Of a stretch of DNA of 5,324 nucleotides, positions 1 to 5,324 are shown one piece after another; positions within the stretch are counted from its first letter, which is position 1, and every line of letters starts with the position of its first letter. Source of the DNA: Candidatus Dormiibacterota bacterium (GTDB lineage Bacteria; Chloroflexota; Dormibacteria; Aeolococcales; Bog-877). The stretch covers positions 1 through 5,324 of the forward strand of contig PLDE01000122.1 of assembly GCA_003135035.1 (NCBI GenBank). Reading direction: 5' to 3'. The notes beneath the pieces were generated by a model. That model was not told the origin of the DNA. It was given only the letters and a program-made list of their open reading frames with translations, and did not search any database. The position numbers were made by a program, and so were the translations under genes.

Positions 1-459
1 TACATCAACTCGCCGGGCGGCTTGGCCTATGCCGGGATGGCCATTTACGACGTCATGCAGCACGTCAAGTGTGAGGTGTCGACCCTGTGCATCGGGATGG
101 CCATGTCCGCCGCCGCCATGATCCTTGGCGGCGGCGCCCCCGGTAAGCGCATGGCTCTGCCTAGCTCCAAGATCATGATTCATCAGGGCTCGGCCGGAAC
201 CCGCGGGGCGCCCCGGGACATGGAGATCCAGCTCAAGGAGGTGCTGGCCAACACCCGCCGCATGGCTCAGATCCTGGCTCATCACTCCGGCCGGCCTCTG
301 AAGCAGGTGGAGAGGGACATCGATCGCGACTACTTCCTGACCGCGGAGGAGGCACTCGAGTACGGCCTGATCGACGAGGTGCTGGCACCGCGGCGGGGCC
401 TGGCGGCGGCAATGCCGGAGGTGGCCAAGGCGTCGTCCAGGGCCGCGGCTGTCCGGTGA
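1..459 (+). CDS. clpP: ATP-dependent Clp protease proteolytic subunit ClpP, C-terminal part (5' end outside window)
   Basis: This is the serine peptidase subunit of the cytosolic Clp protease. In the family it forms a 14-mer barrel that degrades proteins unfolded by ClpX or ClpC. The frame is open from base 1 (YINSPGG...), so 152 residues are visible of a usual ~200 and the N-terminus is missing. All three catalytic residues are present. The nucleophile Ser is in GMAMSAAAM (codon 106-108), the His is in IMIHQGS (181-183), and the Asp is in DIDRDYF (328-330), followed by the typical TAEEALEYGLIDEV. HQGSAGTRGAPRD replaces the more common HQPxGG loop; I associate this form with actinobacterial ClpP paralogues, which often occur in several copies per genome. 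The tail after LIDEVLAPRR is Ala-rich and not conserved. The next gene starts 32 bp downstream on the same strand. Family assignment is near certain; which ClpP paralogue it is cannot be told. Confidence 0.95.
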   Translation, partial: YINSPGGLAYAGMAIYDVMQHVKCEVSTLCIGMAMSAAAMILGGGAPGKRMALPSSKIMIHQGSAGTRGAPRDMEIQLKEVLANTRRMAQILAHHSGRPLKQVERDIDRDYFLTAEEALEYGLIDEVLAPRRGLAAAMPEVAKASSRAAAVR

Positions 460-491
460 GAGCTCGCCGAACCGGCTGCTAGAGTCGAGTT
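456..491 (+). promoter_or_regulatory. Possible leaderless promoter for the peptidase E gene
   Basis: A TAnnnT-type -10 hexamer, TAGAGT (480-485), lies exactly six bases before the GTG start codon at 492. This places the expected transcription start on the first base of the codon. GTGAGA at 456-461 matches TTGACA at four of six positions with an 18-bp spacer. No Shine-Dalgarno sequence is visible before the GTG, which fits a leaderless message, a common arrangement in actinobacteria. The short motifs alone are weak evidence, and read-through from clpP is equally possible. Confidence 0.33.
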
Positions 492-1241
492 GTGCCCGCC
501 TCGACACCGACGATAATCGCCACCAGCATTGGCTTCGACATGGGCGTCGCCGGCAACAGCGACTGGGTGGCCGGGCCGGCGTACCGGTACGCGGCGGACC
601 TGACCAGCAACCCGCAGACGCCCCGCATTTGCATCATCGCCACCGCCGGTGGCGACAACCCGGCTGAGCTCACCTCTTTGTACTCCGCGTTTGGGCGAAT
701 GGGCATGGTGGTGTCGCATCTGGCTCTTTACCCGACGCCGAATTTTGCTGATATTTCAGAGCATCTCTTGCGCCAGGACATCATCTGGGTGTCGGGTGGT
801 AGCACGCCCAACCTGCTCGCCCTCTGGCGACTGCATCGAGTGGACCAGGCGCTCCGTCGCTGCTGGGAGAGTGGTGTCGTGCTGATGGGGTGTTCGGCCG
901 GCTCGGTGTGCTGGCACGTCGGCGGCACCACCGACGGGTTCGGCCTCCCTCTCCAACCGGTCCTCGACGGTATGGGTTTTTTGCCCTATTCCAACAGTCC
1001 CCATTACGACAGCGAGCCGGAGCGACGTCCCACCTTCCAGCGCTTGGTGGGGTCCGGAGAGCTTCCCGGCGGCTATGCCACCGACAACGGAGTCGGACTG
1101 GTCTTCCGGGGTACGGAGTTGGCTGAGGTGATCGCTGACTTGGCCGGTCGCAATGCCTATGAGGTCACAGCTACCGATGGCGGTGGGGTGCGAGAGGCGG
1201 TAATAACACCACGATTGCTAGCTCCCCTTGTGACCGTCTAG
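492..1241 (+). CDS. pepE: Peptidase E (S51 family), cytosolic Asp-dipeptidase-like
   Basis: A 249-residue protein of the S51 peptidase fold, related to class I glutamine amidotransferases. Characterised PepE enzymes cleave dipeptides with N-terminal Asp in the cytosol. The nucleophile elbow is GCSAGS with Ser135, and the catalytic His is His171 in SPHYDSEP. Other family landmarks are IATAGGD (49-55), WVSGGSTPNLLALWR (99-113), CWHVGGTTDGFG (140-151), the block GGYATDNGVGLVFRGTEL (193-210), and a C-terminal strand. Where Salmonella PepE has its catalytic Glu, this protein appears to have Asp198. The GTG start gives an N-terminus (MPASTPTIIATSIGF) of the right length; the next in-frame ATG (540) would remove the first strand. 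There is no signal peptide or membrane segment, which separates it from secreted cyanophycinases. It follows clpP by 32 bp and may process peptides released by Clp. Family is very likely; the exact substrate is not shown. Confidence 0.92.
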   Translation: MPASTPTIIATSIGFDMGVAGNSDWVAGPAYRYAADLTSNPQTPRICIIATAGGDNPAELTSLYSAFGRMGMVVSHLALYPTPNFADISEHLLRQDIIWVSGGSTPNLLALWRLHRVDQALRRCWESGVVLMGCSAGSVCWHVGGTTDGFGLPLQPVLDGMGFLPYSNSPHYDSEPERRPTFQRLVGSGELPGGYATDNGVGLVFRGTELAEVIADLAGRNAYEVTATDGGGVREAVITPRLLAPLVTV

Positions 1242-1258
1242 GCGACCAGTCGAGTCCG

Positions 1259-1273
1259 CTGCCTCTCAGGCAG
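1259..1273. terminator. Weak hairpin in the convergent gap, possible bidirectional terminator
   Basis: CTGCC (1259-1263) pairs with GGCAG (1269-1273) around a 5-base loop, in the 67-bp gap between the converging stop codons at 1241 and 1309. A terminator is expected here from the gene layout. The stem is only 5 bp, however, and no T-run follows on either strand. The rest of 1242-1308 holds only a 4-bp stem (GCAG 1291-1294 with CTGC 1300-1303) and no gene. Confidence 0.2.
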
Positions 1274-1308
1274 ACCTGGCGCGATAGGACGCAGTGGCGC
1301 TGCTGAAG

Positions 1309-3138
1309 TCAGTCGAGGACGCGTAGGCGCAGAGAGTGGGTGGGATCGCTCAGGTCGGCGAAAGGAACCGGGCGTCCGAAGAGGTAGCCCTGCAGTTCGT
1401 CGCAGCCGTTGCGGACCAGAAACGCCGCCTGAGCTTCCGTCTCCACGCCCTCGGCTATCGTCTTCAGACCAAGGGCCTGGCCCAAGGAAATGGTTGCGGC
1501 CACAATGGCACTGTCCTCCTCGCCGGCGCCGATCCCGCTCACAAAGGAGCGGTCGATTTTGAGCATGTCAAAAGGGAAACGACGAAGGGCGGTGAGTGAC
1601 GAGTTGCCCGTGCCGAAGTCGTCCATGGCCAAGTGGACGCCCAGATCGCGAAGGCGGTTGAGTACCGAAGCCTCGGCGTCCGGGTCAGCGCTGAGGGCGC
1701 TCTCGGTGACCTCTAGACACAGCCTTTCCGGCTCAAGGCCGAACTGGTCCAGTATCTGCTGAACCTCCTCCGGCAACTGGGGGTCCCGGAGCTGGACGAC
1801 GGAGAGATTGACCGACATCAGGAGTGCCTGGGCAGCCGGTGCAGTCTTCTCCCACTCACAGAGAGTGCGGCAAGCCTGCTGGAGCACCCAACGACCGATC
1901 CCGGTGATGCTTCCGGTCTGCTCGGCGAGCATGATGAACTGGTCGGGATAGACGAGCCGGCGCCGGGGTCGAGCCCAGCGCACCAGGGCCTCAACCCCGC
2001 TCATCCAGCCGGTTCCGGCGGCCACCACAGGCTGGAAGTAGAGGCGCAACTCGCCCCGCTCCGCCGCATGGGCCAGCTGCCCCGCGATCTCAGCGCGGTC
2101 GACGAAGGTGTTGTGCATCTTGGTGTCGATGACTTGGTAGCGCCCGGGCGAGATGTGTTTGGCGTGGTATAGAGCCACGTCAGCGCGACTCACTGCGTAC
2201 TCCGCTTCCCCCGCTCCCCGGCAGAGGGCAACGCCACCGCTGACCGCGGTGACCACCTCTTGGTCGCCGATCACATAGCGTTGGCCCAGCTTCTCGAAGA
2301 GGCGCCGAGCGGCGGCTTCCAGCCCGGAGCGCGAGATCCCTGCCATCACCACCACGAATTCATCGCCGCCGACTCGGGCCACCAGGTCCCCCGGGCGCAC
2401 GGCTGCCCGCAGGCGCTTGGCGAACACCTTCAGCAGCTGATCGCCGACCGGGTGACCGAGGGTGTCGTTGACGGTTTTGAACTCGTCCAGGTCGAGGGAG
2501 ATGATCGCGGTGTCTCCCTTGGCCTGACTCAGTAACTTCTGCAAGCGCGCCAGGAAGCCGCGCCGGTTGTAGAGCCCGGTGAGCTCGTCATGGTGGGCCT
2601 GCCGGCGCAGCCGGGACTCGATCCGGCGGCGGTCGCGGAGGTCCTGGTAACTGGCCAAGACGCCGGTAACGTGGCCGGCCTTGTCCCAGAGAGCGGCGGT
2701 GGACACCATGACCGGGATCGGTCGGCCATCGCGGTGCTGGCGAAAGGTCTCCATCTCTCGGATCCCCTCGCCCGTGCGGATGGCAATTTCCAGTTGGCGC
2801 AGGAAGACGCGCTCGTGGGCGCCGGCAACGGTGGGAAGCCGCTGGCCGAGCACCTCCGCCTCGGTCCAGCCGAGCATTCGCTCGCAGGCAGGGTTCCAGA
2901 GGATCACACGGGCGTTCTCATCGCAGGCCGTGAGCGCCACCGGCAAGTCCGCGATCACCGCTCTCAGGACCTCGTGCTCGGACAAATCCAGTTTGGCCGG
3001 CATGGCGAAGTCGCGGTCAACGACTCGGCGGAGCTCGTCCAAGCTAGGCCCGGCAGCTCGGGCGCGGCGCGATACCGGCCCGCCATCGATCTTCACTGCT
3101 AAGTGACCCACTTTTGGAGCGTAGGGCGCCCCGATCAC
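1309..3138 (-). CDS. PAS-GGDEF-EAL cyclic-di-GMP turnover protein (putative diguanylate cyclase/phosphodiesterase)
   Basis: Up to 609 residues. The domains in order are a variable N-terminus (1-52), one PAS sensor domain (about 55-170), a linker helix, a GGDEF domain (about 178-340) and an EAL domain (about 350-600). The cyclase half keeps GGDEF (257-261), the metal-binding Asp216 in SLDLDEFK, Asn224 and an RxxD inhibitory site (Arg248-Asp251) exactly five residues before GGDEF. The EAL half keeps EALVR (383-387), Asn444, Glu476, DDFGTG (506-511), Lys527, Glu563 in AEGVET and Gln583. Both making and breaking c-di-GMP are therefore chemically possible, with the PAS likely setting the balance. 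No transmembrane segment is seen, so it is probably cytosolic. The coordinates use the longest open frame (GTG). GTG at codon 15 (3094-3096) or ATG at codon 46 (3001-3003) may be the real start: codons 1-14 include a rare TTA and have weak third-position GC. The PAS ligand is unknown. Confidence 0.93.
   Translation of the reverse strand: MIGAPYAPKVGHLAVKIDGGPVSRRARAAGPSLDELRRVVDRDFAMPAKLDLSEHEVLRAVIADLPVALTACDENARVILWNPACERMLGWTEAEVLGQRLPTVAGAHERVFLRQLEIAIRTGEGIREMETFRQHRDGRPIPVMVSTAALWDKAGHVTGVLASYQDLRDRRRIESRLRRQAHHDELTGLYNRRGFLARLQKLLSQAKGDTAIISLDLDEFKTVNDTLGHPVGDQLLKVFAKRLRAAVRPGDLVARVGGDEFVVVMAGISRSGLEAAARRLFEKLGQRYVIGDQEVVTAVSGGVALCRGAGEAEYAVSRADVALYHAKHISPGRYQVIDTKMHNTFVDRAEIAGQLAHAAERGELRLYFQPVVAAGTGWMSGVEALVRWARPRRRLVYPDQFIMLAEQTGSITGIGRWVLQQACRTLCEWEKTAPAAQALLMSVNLSVVQLRDPQLPEEVQQILDQFGLEPERLCLEVTESALSADPDAEASVLNRLRDLGVHLAMDDFGTGNSSLTALRRFPFDMLKIDRSFVSGIGAGEEDSAIVAATISLGQALGLKTIAEGVETEAQAAFLVRNGCDELQGYLFGRPVPFADLSDPTHSLRLRVLD
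3093..3106. promoter_or_regulatory. Operator-like dyad, downstream copy (TCACT-N4-AGTGA)
   Basis: TCACTGCTAAGTGA has perfect 5-bp arms around a 4-bp centre. It matches the dyad at 3135-3148 at 12 of 14 positions and in the same phase, 42 bp away. It overlaps the alternative GTG start (3094-3096) of the c-di-GMP gene. A further dyad, AAGTG-ACC-CACTT (3101-3113), overlaps it. A transcription factor dimer site is the natural reading, but the regulator is unknown. Confidence 0.42.
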
Positions 3139-3145
3139 TGGTCAG
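3118..3145 (-). promoter_or_regulatory. Possible promoter of the c-di-GMP gene
   Basis: On the - strand, CTGACC (3145-3140) resembles TTGACA at four of six positions. A 16-bp spacer follows, and then TACGCT (3123-3118), which fits the actinobacterial TAnnnT -10 pattern. Transcription would begin near 3111, about 15 bases before the GTG at 3096. The upstream dyad would cover the -35 and the downstream dyad would cover the early transcribed region. Motif matches are modest, so this rests mainly on its position between the dyads. Confidence 0.27.
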
Positions 3146-3148
3146 TGA
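3135..3148. promoter_or_regulatory. Operator-like dyad, upstream copy (TCACTG-GT-CAGTGA)
   Basis: TCACTGGTCAGTGA is a perfect inverted repeat with 6-bp arms and a 2-bp centre. Its centre is 42 bp from that of the second copy at 3093-3106. The GTG start codon of the longest reading of the c-di-GMP gene (3136-3138) lies inside it, which is easier to explain if the true start is further downstream and this is a promoter-region operator. Confidence 0.42.
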
Positions 3149-3150
3149 CG

Positions 3151-3177
3151 TCTGCGTGAAGATTCCCCATCCGCAGA
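3151..3177. repeat. Inverted repeat TCTGCG / CGCAGA in the intergenic gap
   Basis: TCTGCG (3151-3156) and CGCAGA (3172-3177) are perfect 6-bp arms around a 15-bp centre. They lie in the 91-bp gap between the oxidoreductase stop (3230) and the longest c-di-GMP reading. It is immediately upstream of the operator-like dyads. It could be an activator site or a loose hairpin, and a single 6-bp repeat can also arise by chance. The rest of the gap (3178-3229) is GC-rich with no clear terminator or T-run. Confidence 0.2.
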
Positions 3178-3229
3178 TCCCAAAGCGCGGCAGCGGCCGA
3201 GGCGGTGGCCGGGGTGGAGCCGGTCCGAA

Positions 3230-4717
3230 TCAGTTGGGGGCGGCCGCCTGAGCAGGCTGGGCCGGGACCCGGCCGATATCCGGTACCTGGGTGATTCCGA
3301 AGCTGTGGCGCAGTGCTGACAGGGCTGCCAGCTCACCGCAGCGGCCGTGTACCCCAGGTCCTGGGGTGGTCGATGCCGAGCACAGATACGTGCCCGCGAT
3401 CGGAGTCCGGTAGGGGTCCCAGCGGAGACCGGGACGCAGGAATGTCTGGCGAACGTCCTGGGCTCCCGAGGCGATGTCGCCGCCGACGCAGTTGGGGTTG
3501 TGTGCCTCCTGGTCCTTGGCGGTGCGATGGACTCGGGCCAGCACGAGGTCGCGGAAGCCTGGGGCGAAGCGCTCGATCTGGGACTCGATCTGGGGGGTCA
3601 TGTCGACATCGGAGCCCTGGGGGACGTGGCAATAGGCCCAGAAGGTGTGGCCACCCTGGGGCGCCCGACTGGGGTCAGCGACGCTGGCCTGTACCGTCAG
3701 CACATAGGGGAACACCGGGTGGCGTCCGGCGGCGACATCGGCTTCAGCTCGGGCCACCTCCTCAAAGGTGCCACCGAGATGGACAGTGCCCGCCCGCCGG
3801 CAACCGGGGTTGGACCAGGGCACCGGCCCGGACAGGGCGTAGTCGACCTTGCAAACTCCCGAGCCGTACCGGAAGGCCTCGAGGGAGCGCCGGTAGTGAC
3901 CGGAGATCCGGTCACCGGCGAGATCCAGGAACTGACGCGGGGTGACGTCGAGAATCACCGCCTTGGCTGGGGGGAGCTCATTGAGAGAGCGAATCCACCA
4001 GTCCGTTTGCAACCGCCCCCCATTGGCCTCCAGGGCCGCCACCAAGGCCGCAGTCAGCTGGCCGCTCCCGCCCTCGACAAAGGGCCACCCCACGGAGTGA
4101 GCCAGGAAGGTGAGCAGGAGTCCCACACCAGCCGTTGGGGGCGCCGTCAGTGGTCGCATGGCGTGGGCCGAAACTCCCGCGATCAGACCGCGCGCCTCGG
4201 CAGACCGGAACCGACGCGCGACGGCGCTGGCGGAGCGCATCCCCTGCAGCCCATAGCCGGCCATGGCAAAGGGGTGGCGGGGGGGGCGGCGTTCGGCGGA
4301 GAAGACCCAGTCAGCGATCTGGTCGGCGTGGCGAACCAGGGGGCCGAGCAAGCGCCGGTAGTGCCTTCGGTCAGCTCCCAGGCCTGCGGCTGTTTCCTTC
4401 ACGGAGCGGTGCACCAAGGCCGCCCTCCCGTCGCCCAGGGGATGGGCGAAGACCACCTCGGGGTGAACCATCCGGACCCCCCGTGAAGCCAGATCAAAGC
4501 GCTGGAAGAAGGACGATGCCAGGGCCAGGGGATGGGCCGTAGAGCAGAGGTCGTGGCGGTACCCGGGGAGCGTCAACTCTTCAGTGCGGCAGCCTCCGCC
4601 GGGGGCCGATGCCCCTTCGATGACCAGCACCTTGATCCCGGCCGCCGCCAGCGTGACGGCCGCCGCCAAACCATTGGGGCCGCTCCCCACCACGATGGCA
4701 TCGGCCACCTCAGTCAT
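3230..4717 (-). CDS. FAD-dependent oxidoreductase, phytoene desaturase / PYROXD2-like superfamily
   Basis: A 495-residue flavoprotein of the CrtI/amine-oxidase type. Members oxidise or isomerise hydrophobic substrates such as carotenoid precursors, but this branch is mostly uncharacterised. The N-terminal Rossmann motif is AIVVGSGPNGLAAA (Gly11-x-Gly13-x-x-Gly16), with the ribose-binding acid Glu34 and the adjacent PGGGCRTEE (39-47). The C-terminal FAD motif is GTYLCSASTTPGPGVHGRCG (442-461), preceded by the family block NPNCVGGDIASGAQDVRQTFLRP (407-429). The length is typical and no membrane helix or signal peptide is clear. The ATG is fixed by an in-frame TAA nine bases upstream, and its first 8 bp overlap the end of the preceding gene, which suggests translational coupling. 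A run of eight G (+ strand, 4279-4286) lies within codons 143-146 and the frame stays open through it. Superfamily is very likely. Carotenoid activity is not implied, as no other carotenoid gene is in view. Confidence 0.92.
   Translation of the reverse strand: MTEVADAIVVGSGPNGLAAAVTLAAAGIKVLVIEGASAPGGGCRTEELTLPGYRHDLCSTAHPLALASSFFQRFDLASRGVRMVHPEVVFAHPLGDGRAALVHRSVKETAAGLGADRRHYRRLLGPLVRHADQIADWVFSAERRPPRHPFAMAGYGLQGMRSASAVARRFRSAEARGLIAGVSAHAMRPLTAPPTAGVGLLLTFLAHSVGWPFVEGGSGQLTAALVAALEANGGRLQTDWWIRSLNELPPAKAVILDVTPRQFLDLAGDRISGHYRRSLEAFRYGSGVCKVDYALSGPVPWSNPGCRRAGTVHLGGTFEEVARAEADVAAGRHPVFPYVLTVQASVADPSRAPQGGHTFWAYCHVPQGSDVDMTPQIESQIERFAPGFRDLVLARVHRTAKDQEAHNPNCVGGDIASGAQDVRQTFLRPGLRWDPYRTPIAGTYLCSASTTPGPGVHGRCGELAALSALRHSFGITQVPDIGRVPAQPAQAAAPN
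4279..4286. repeat. G8 homopolymer inside the oxidoreductase gene
   Basis: Eight consecutive G on the + strand (C on the coding strand) encode part of ERRPPRHPF. It is flanked by other G-runs (GGGG at 4271-4274, GGCGG nearby), so the + strand has some quadruplex potential. It is the longest homopolymer in the window. It could be a slippage site or a place for sequencing error, but the present frame is intact. Confidence 0.6.
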
Positions 4718-5324
4718 GCGGCGTTATATTCCCTCCTGGGCCGCTCTTGTGGCTACCCCCAAGGGGATGGGATACCGTCTGCAGCACACTGCGGATCATG
4801 GCGTTGTGCCAGGTGTTGCCAGCATGGCGCCACTGCCGCTTGCGATCGACGCAGACGCTCTTGATCTCGATCGCCGGCTTGGCGATGGCGAAGCGGTTGG
4901 CGAGGGCACTCAGCGTCTGGGACCAGAAGATGTCCTCCTTGTGGTGCCCGCCGAAGGTGAGCCCCATCTCATAGAGAGGGTCGTTGGCGCGCATCAACAC
5001 CTGAGCCTGAACCACTGTCCCCGCGCCAACGTCCTCGGCGGAGAAGGAGATCCAGCCAGCGAACATGTGTCCCTCAGGGGTCATCAGAGTGAAGGACTCG
5101 TCATCGGCGTACAGCACGAATACCCCGGTGGAGAGCTTGACCCCGCCCATCGACAGGTCCAGTAGGGCCACATCGCCCGGGCTGATCCCGGCCAGGGCAC
5201 CGGCGAAGCGGTTGCCTTTGGGCCAGAACTCCGGGAAGTGGGCCTTCCAAGTCGCGATCACCTCCTTGGGGGTTGCCGCCGCACCCAAGTTGGTGGTGTA
5301 GGTCTTCTGCCACATCTTGCCGAA
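4710..5324 (-). CDS. Unnamed protein, possible SRPBCC-like ligand-binding fold (5' end may lie outside window)
   Basis: I do not recognise a named family. The frame stays open to the right edge (204 codons). The first visible ATG is at 5313-5315, giving 201 residues (MWQKTYTTNLG...), and the three codons before it read Phe-Gly-Lys, so the start is unsettled. Distinct blocks are FPEFWPKGNRF (27-37), ISPGDVALLDL (44-54), STGVFVLYADDESFTLMTPEGHMFAGWISF (62-91), VLMRANDPLYEMG (106-118), GGHHKEDIFWSQTL (122-135), and WRHAGNTWHNAMIRS (162-176). The alternating short strands, the TPEGH-x-x-x-GW turn and the closing helix resemble START/Bet v 1-like (SRPBCC) or DUF1990 proteins, but this is a guess from appearance. 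There is no signal peptide or membrane helix. It overlaps the oxidoreductase start by 8 bp (ATGACTGA), so the two are probably translated together. The tail after residue 180 is Gly/Ser-rich and probably disordered. Confidence 0.82.
   Translation of the reverse strand, partial: FGKMWQKTYTTNLGAAATPKEVIATWKAHFPEFWPKGNRFAGALAGISPGDVALLDLSMGGVKLSTGVFVLYADDESFTLMTPEGHMFAGWISFSAEDVGAGTVVQAQVLMRANDPLYEMGLTFGGHHKEDIFWSQTLSALANRFAIAKPAIEIKSVCVDRKRQWRHAGNTWHNAMIRSVLQTVSHPLGGSHKSGPGGNITPHD
4718..4737 (-). promoter_or_regulatory. Start region of the oxidoreductase: strong Shine-Dalgarno plus TATAAC element
   Basis: On the - strand, a perfect AGGAGG (4737-4732) stands 14 bases before the ATG, longer than the usual 5-10. 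Between it and the ATG lies TATAAC (4728-4723), a five-of-six match to a -10 hexamer and five bases from the ATG. No good -35 is seen. Two readings compete: a distant ribosome site serving the coupled message, or an internal promoter giving a leaderless transcript. Both lie inside the 3' end of the upstream gene. Confidence 0.38.

Noticed and set aside
453..475. CCGGT / ACCGG inverted repeat at the end of clpP as a terminator
   Set aside because: Only 5-bp arms with a 13-base loop and no T-run; it overlaps the stop codon and the next gene starts within 17 bp.
330..719. 129-codon - strand frame across the clpP-pepE junction
   Set aside because: Antisense to two well-supported genes; low-complexity His/Arg/Ala translation.
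2590..3102. 170-codon + strand frame over the 5' half of the c-di-GMP gene
   Set aside because: Antisense to the conserved PAS and early GGDEF coding sequence; no recognisable protein and no start signal.
3093..3148. Calling the dyads BldD boxes
   Set aside because: The BldD consensus as I recall it has five bases between TNAC and GTNA; both dyads here have six. The resemblance is noted only as a lead.
3142..3336. 64-codon - strand frame in the gap before the c-di-GMP gene
   Set aside because: It overlaps the oxidoreductase C-terminus in another frame, is Arg/Ser/Pro-rich and has no ribosome site. It would fill the gap but nothing supports it as a gene.
3347..4486. 379-codon open frame on the + strand
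   Set aside because: It lies wholly antisense to the oxidoreductase, whose FAD motifs are clear. The translation is Gly/Arg/Pro-rich without family motifs, as expected of a high-GC shadow frame.
4710..5324. PilZ or other c-di-GMP effector identity for the unnamed protein
   Set aside because: Considered because of the c-di-GMP gene nearby, but the RxxxR and D/NxSxxG motifs of PilZ are not found in the right arrangement.

Overview
The window is high-GC, compact and entirely protein-coding in character. Its GTG starts, TAnnnT-type -10 elements sitting a few bases from start codons, and the style of the ClpP and peptidase E proteins all point to an actinobacterium (Actinomycetota). I cannot name a genus. 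No RNA gene, insertion sequence, CRISPR array or phage gene is visible.

Layout: two genes run rightward on the + strand. The first is the C-terminal two thirds or more of a ClpP serine peptidase (1-459). The second is a complete S51-family peptidase E (492-1241). Three genes run leftward on the - strand and meet the first pair in a convergent 67-bp gap (1242-1308). Read in their own direction they are: an unnamed protein of at least 204 residues that runs off the right edge (5324-4710), an FAD-dependent oxidoreductase of the phytoene-desaturase/PYROXD2 superfamily (4717-3230) that overlaps it by 8 bp, and after about 90-130 bp a PAS-GGDEF-EAL cyclic-di-GMP turnover protein (up to 3138-1309).

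How the genes may work together: ClpP and peptidase E form a plausible proteolysis pair, with one making short peptides and the other able to trim N-terminal Asp dipeptides. The overlapping unnamed protein and oxidoreductase look translationally coupled and may act on one lipid-like or hydrophobic substrate; this is inference. The c-di-GMP gene has all catalytic motifs of both halves and a canonical RxxD inhibitory site. It could be the last gene of the leftward operon or could have its own promoter.

The most unusual signal is non-coding. Two 14-bp dyads that match at 12 of 14 positions, TCACTGCTAAGTGA (3093-3106) and TCACTGGTCAGTGA (3135-3148), lie exactly 42 bp apart, about four helical turns, at the 5' end of the c-di-GMP gene. 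They look like a paired operator flanking a possible promoter. They also contain the two candidate GTG start codons, so the longest reading of this gene probably starts too far upstream.
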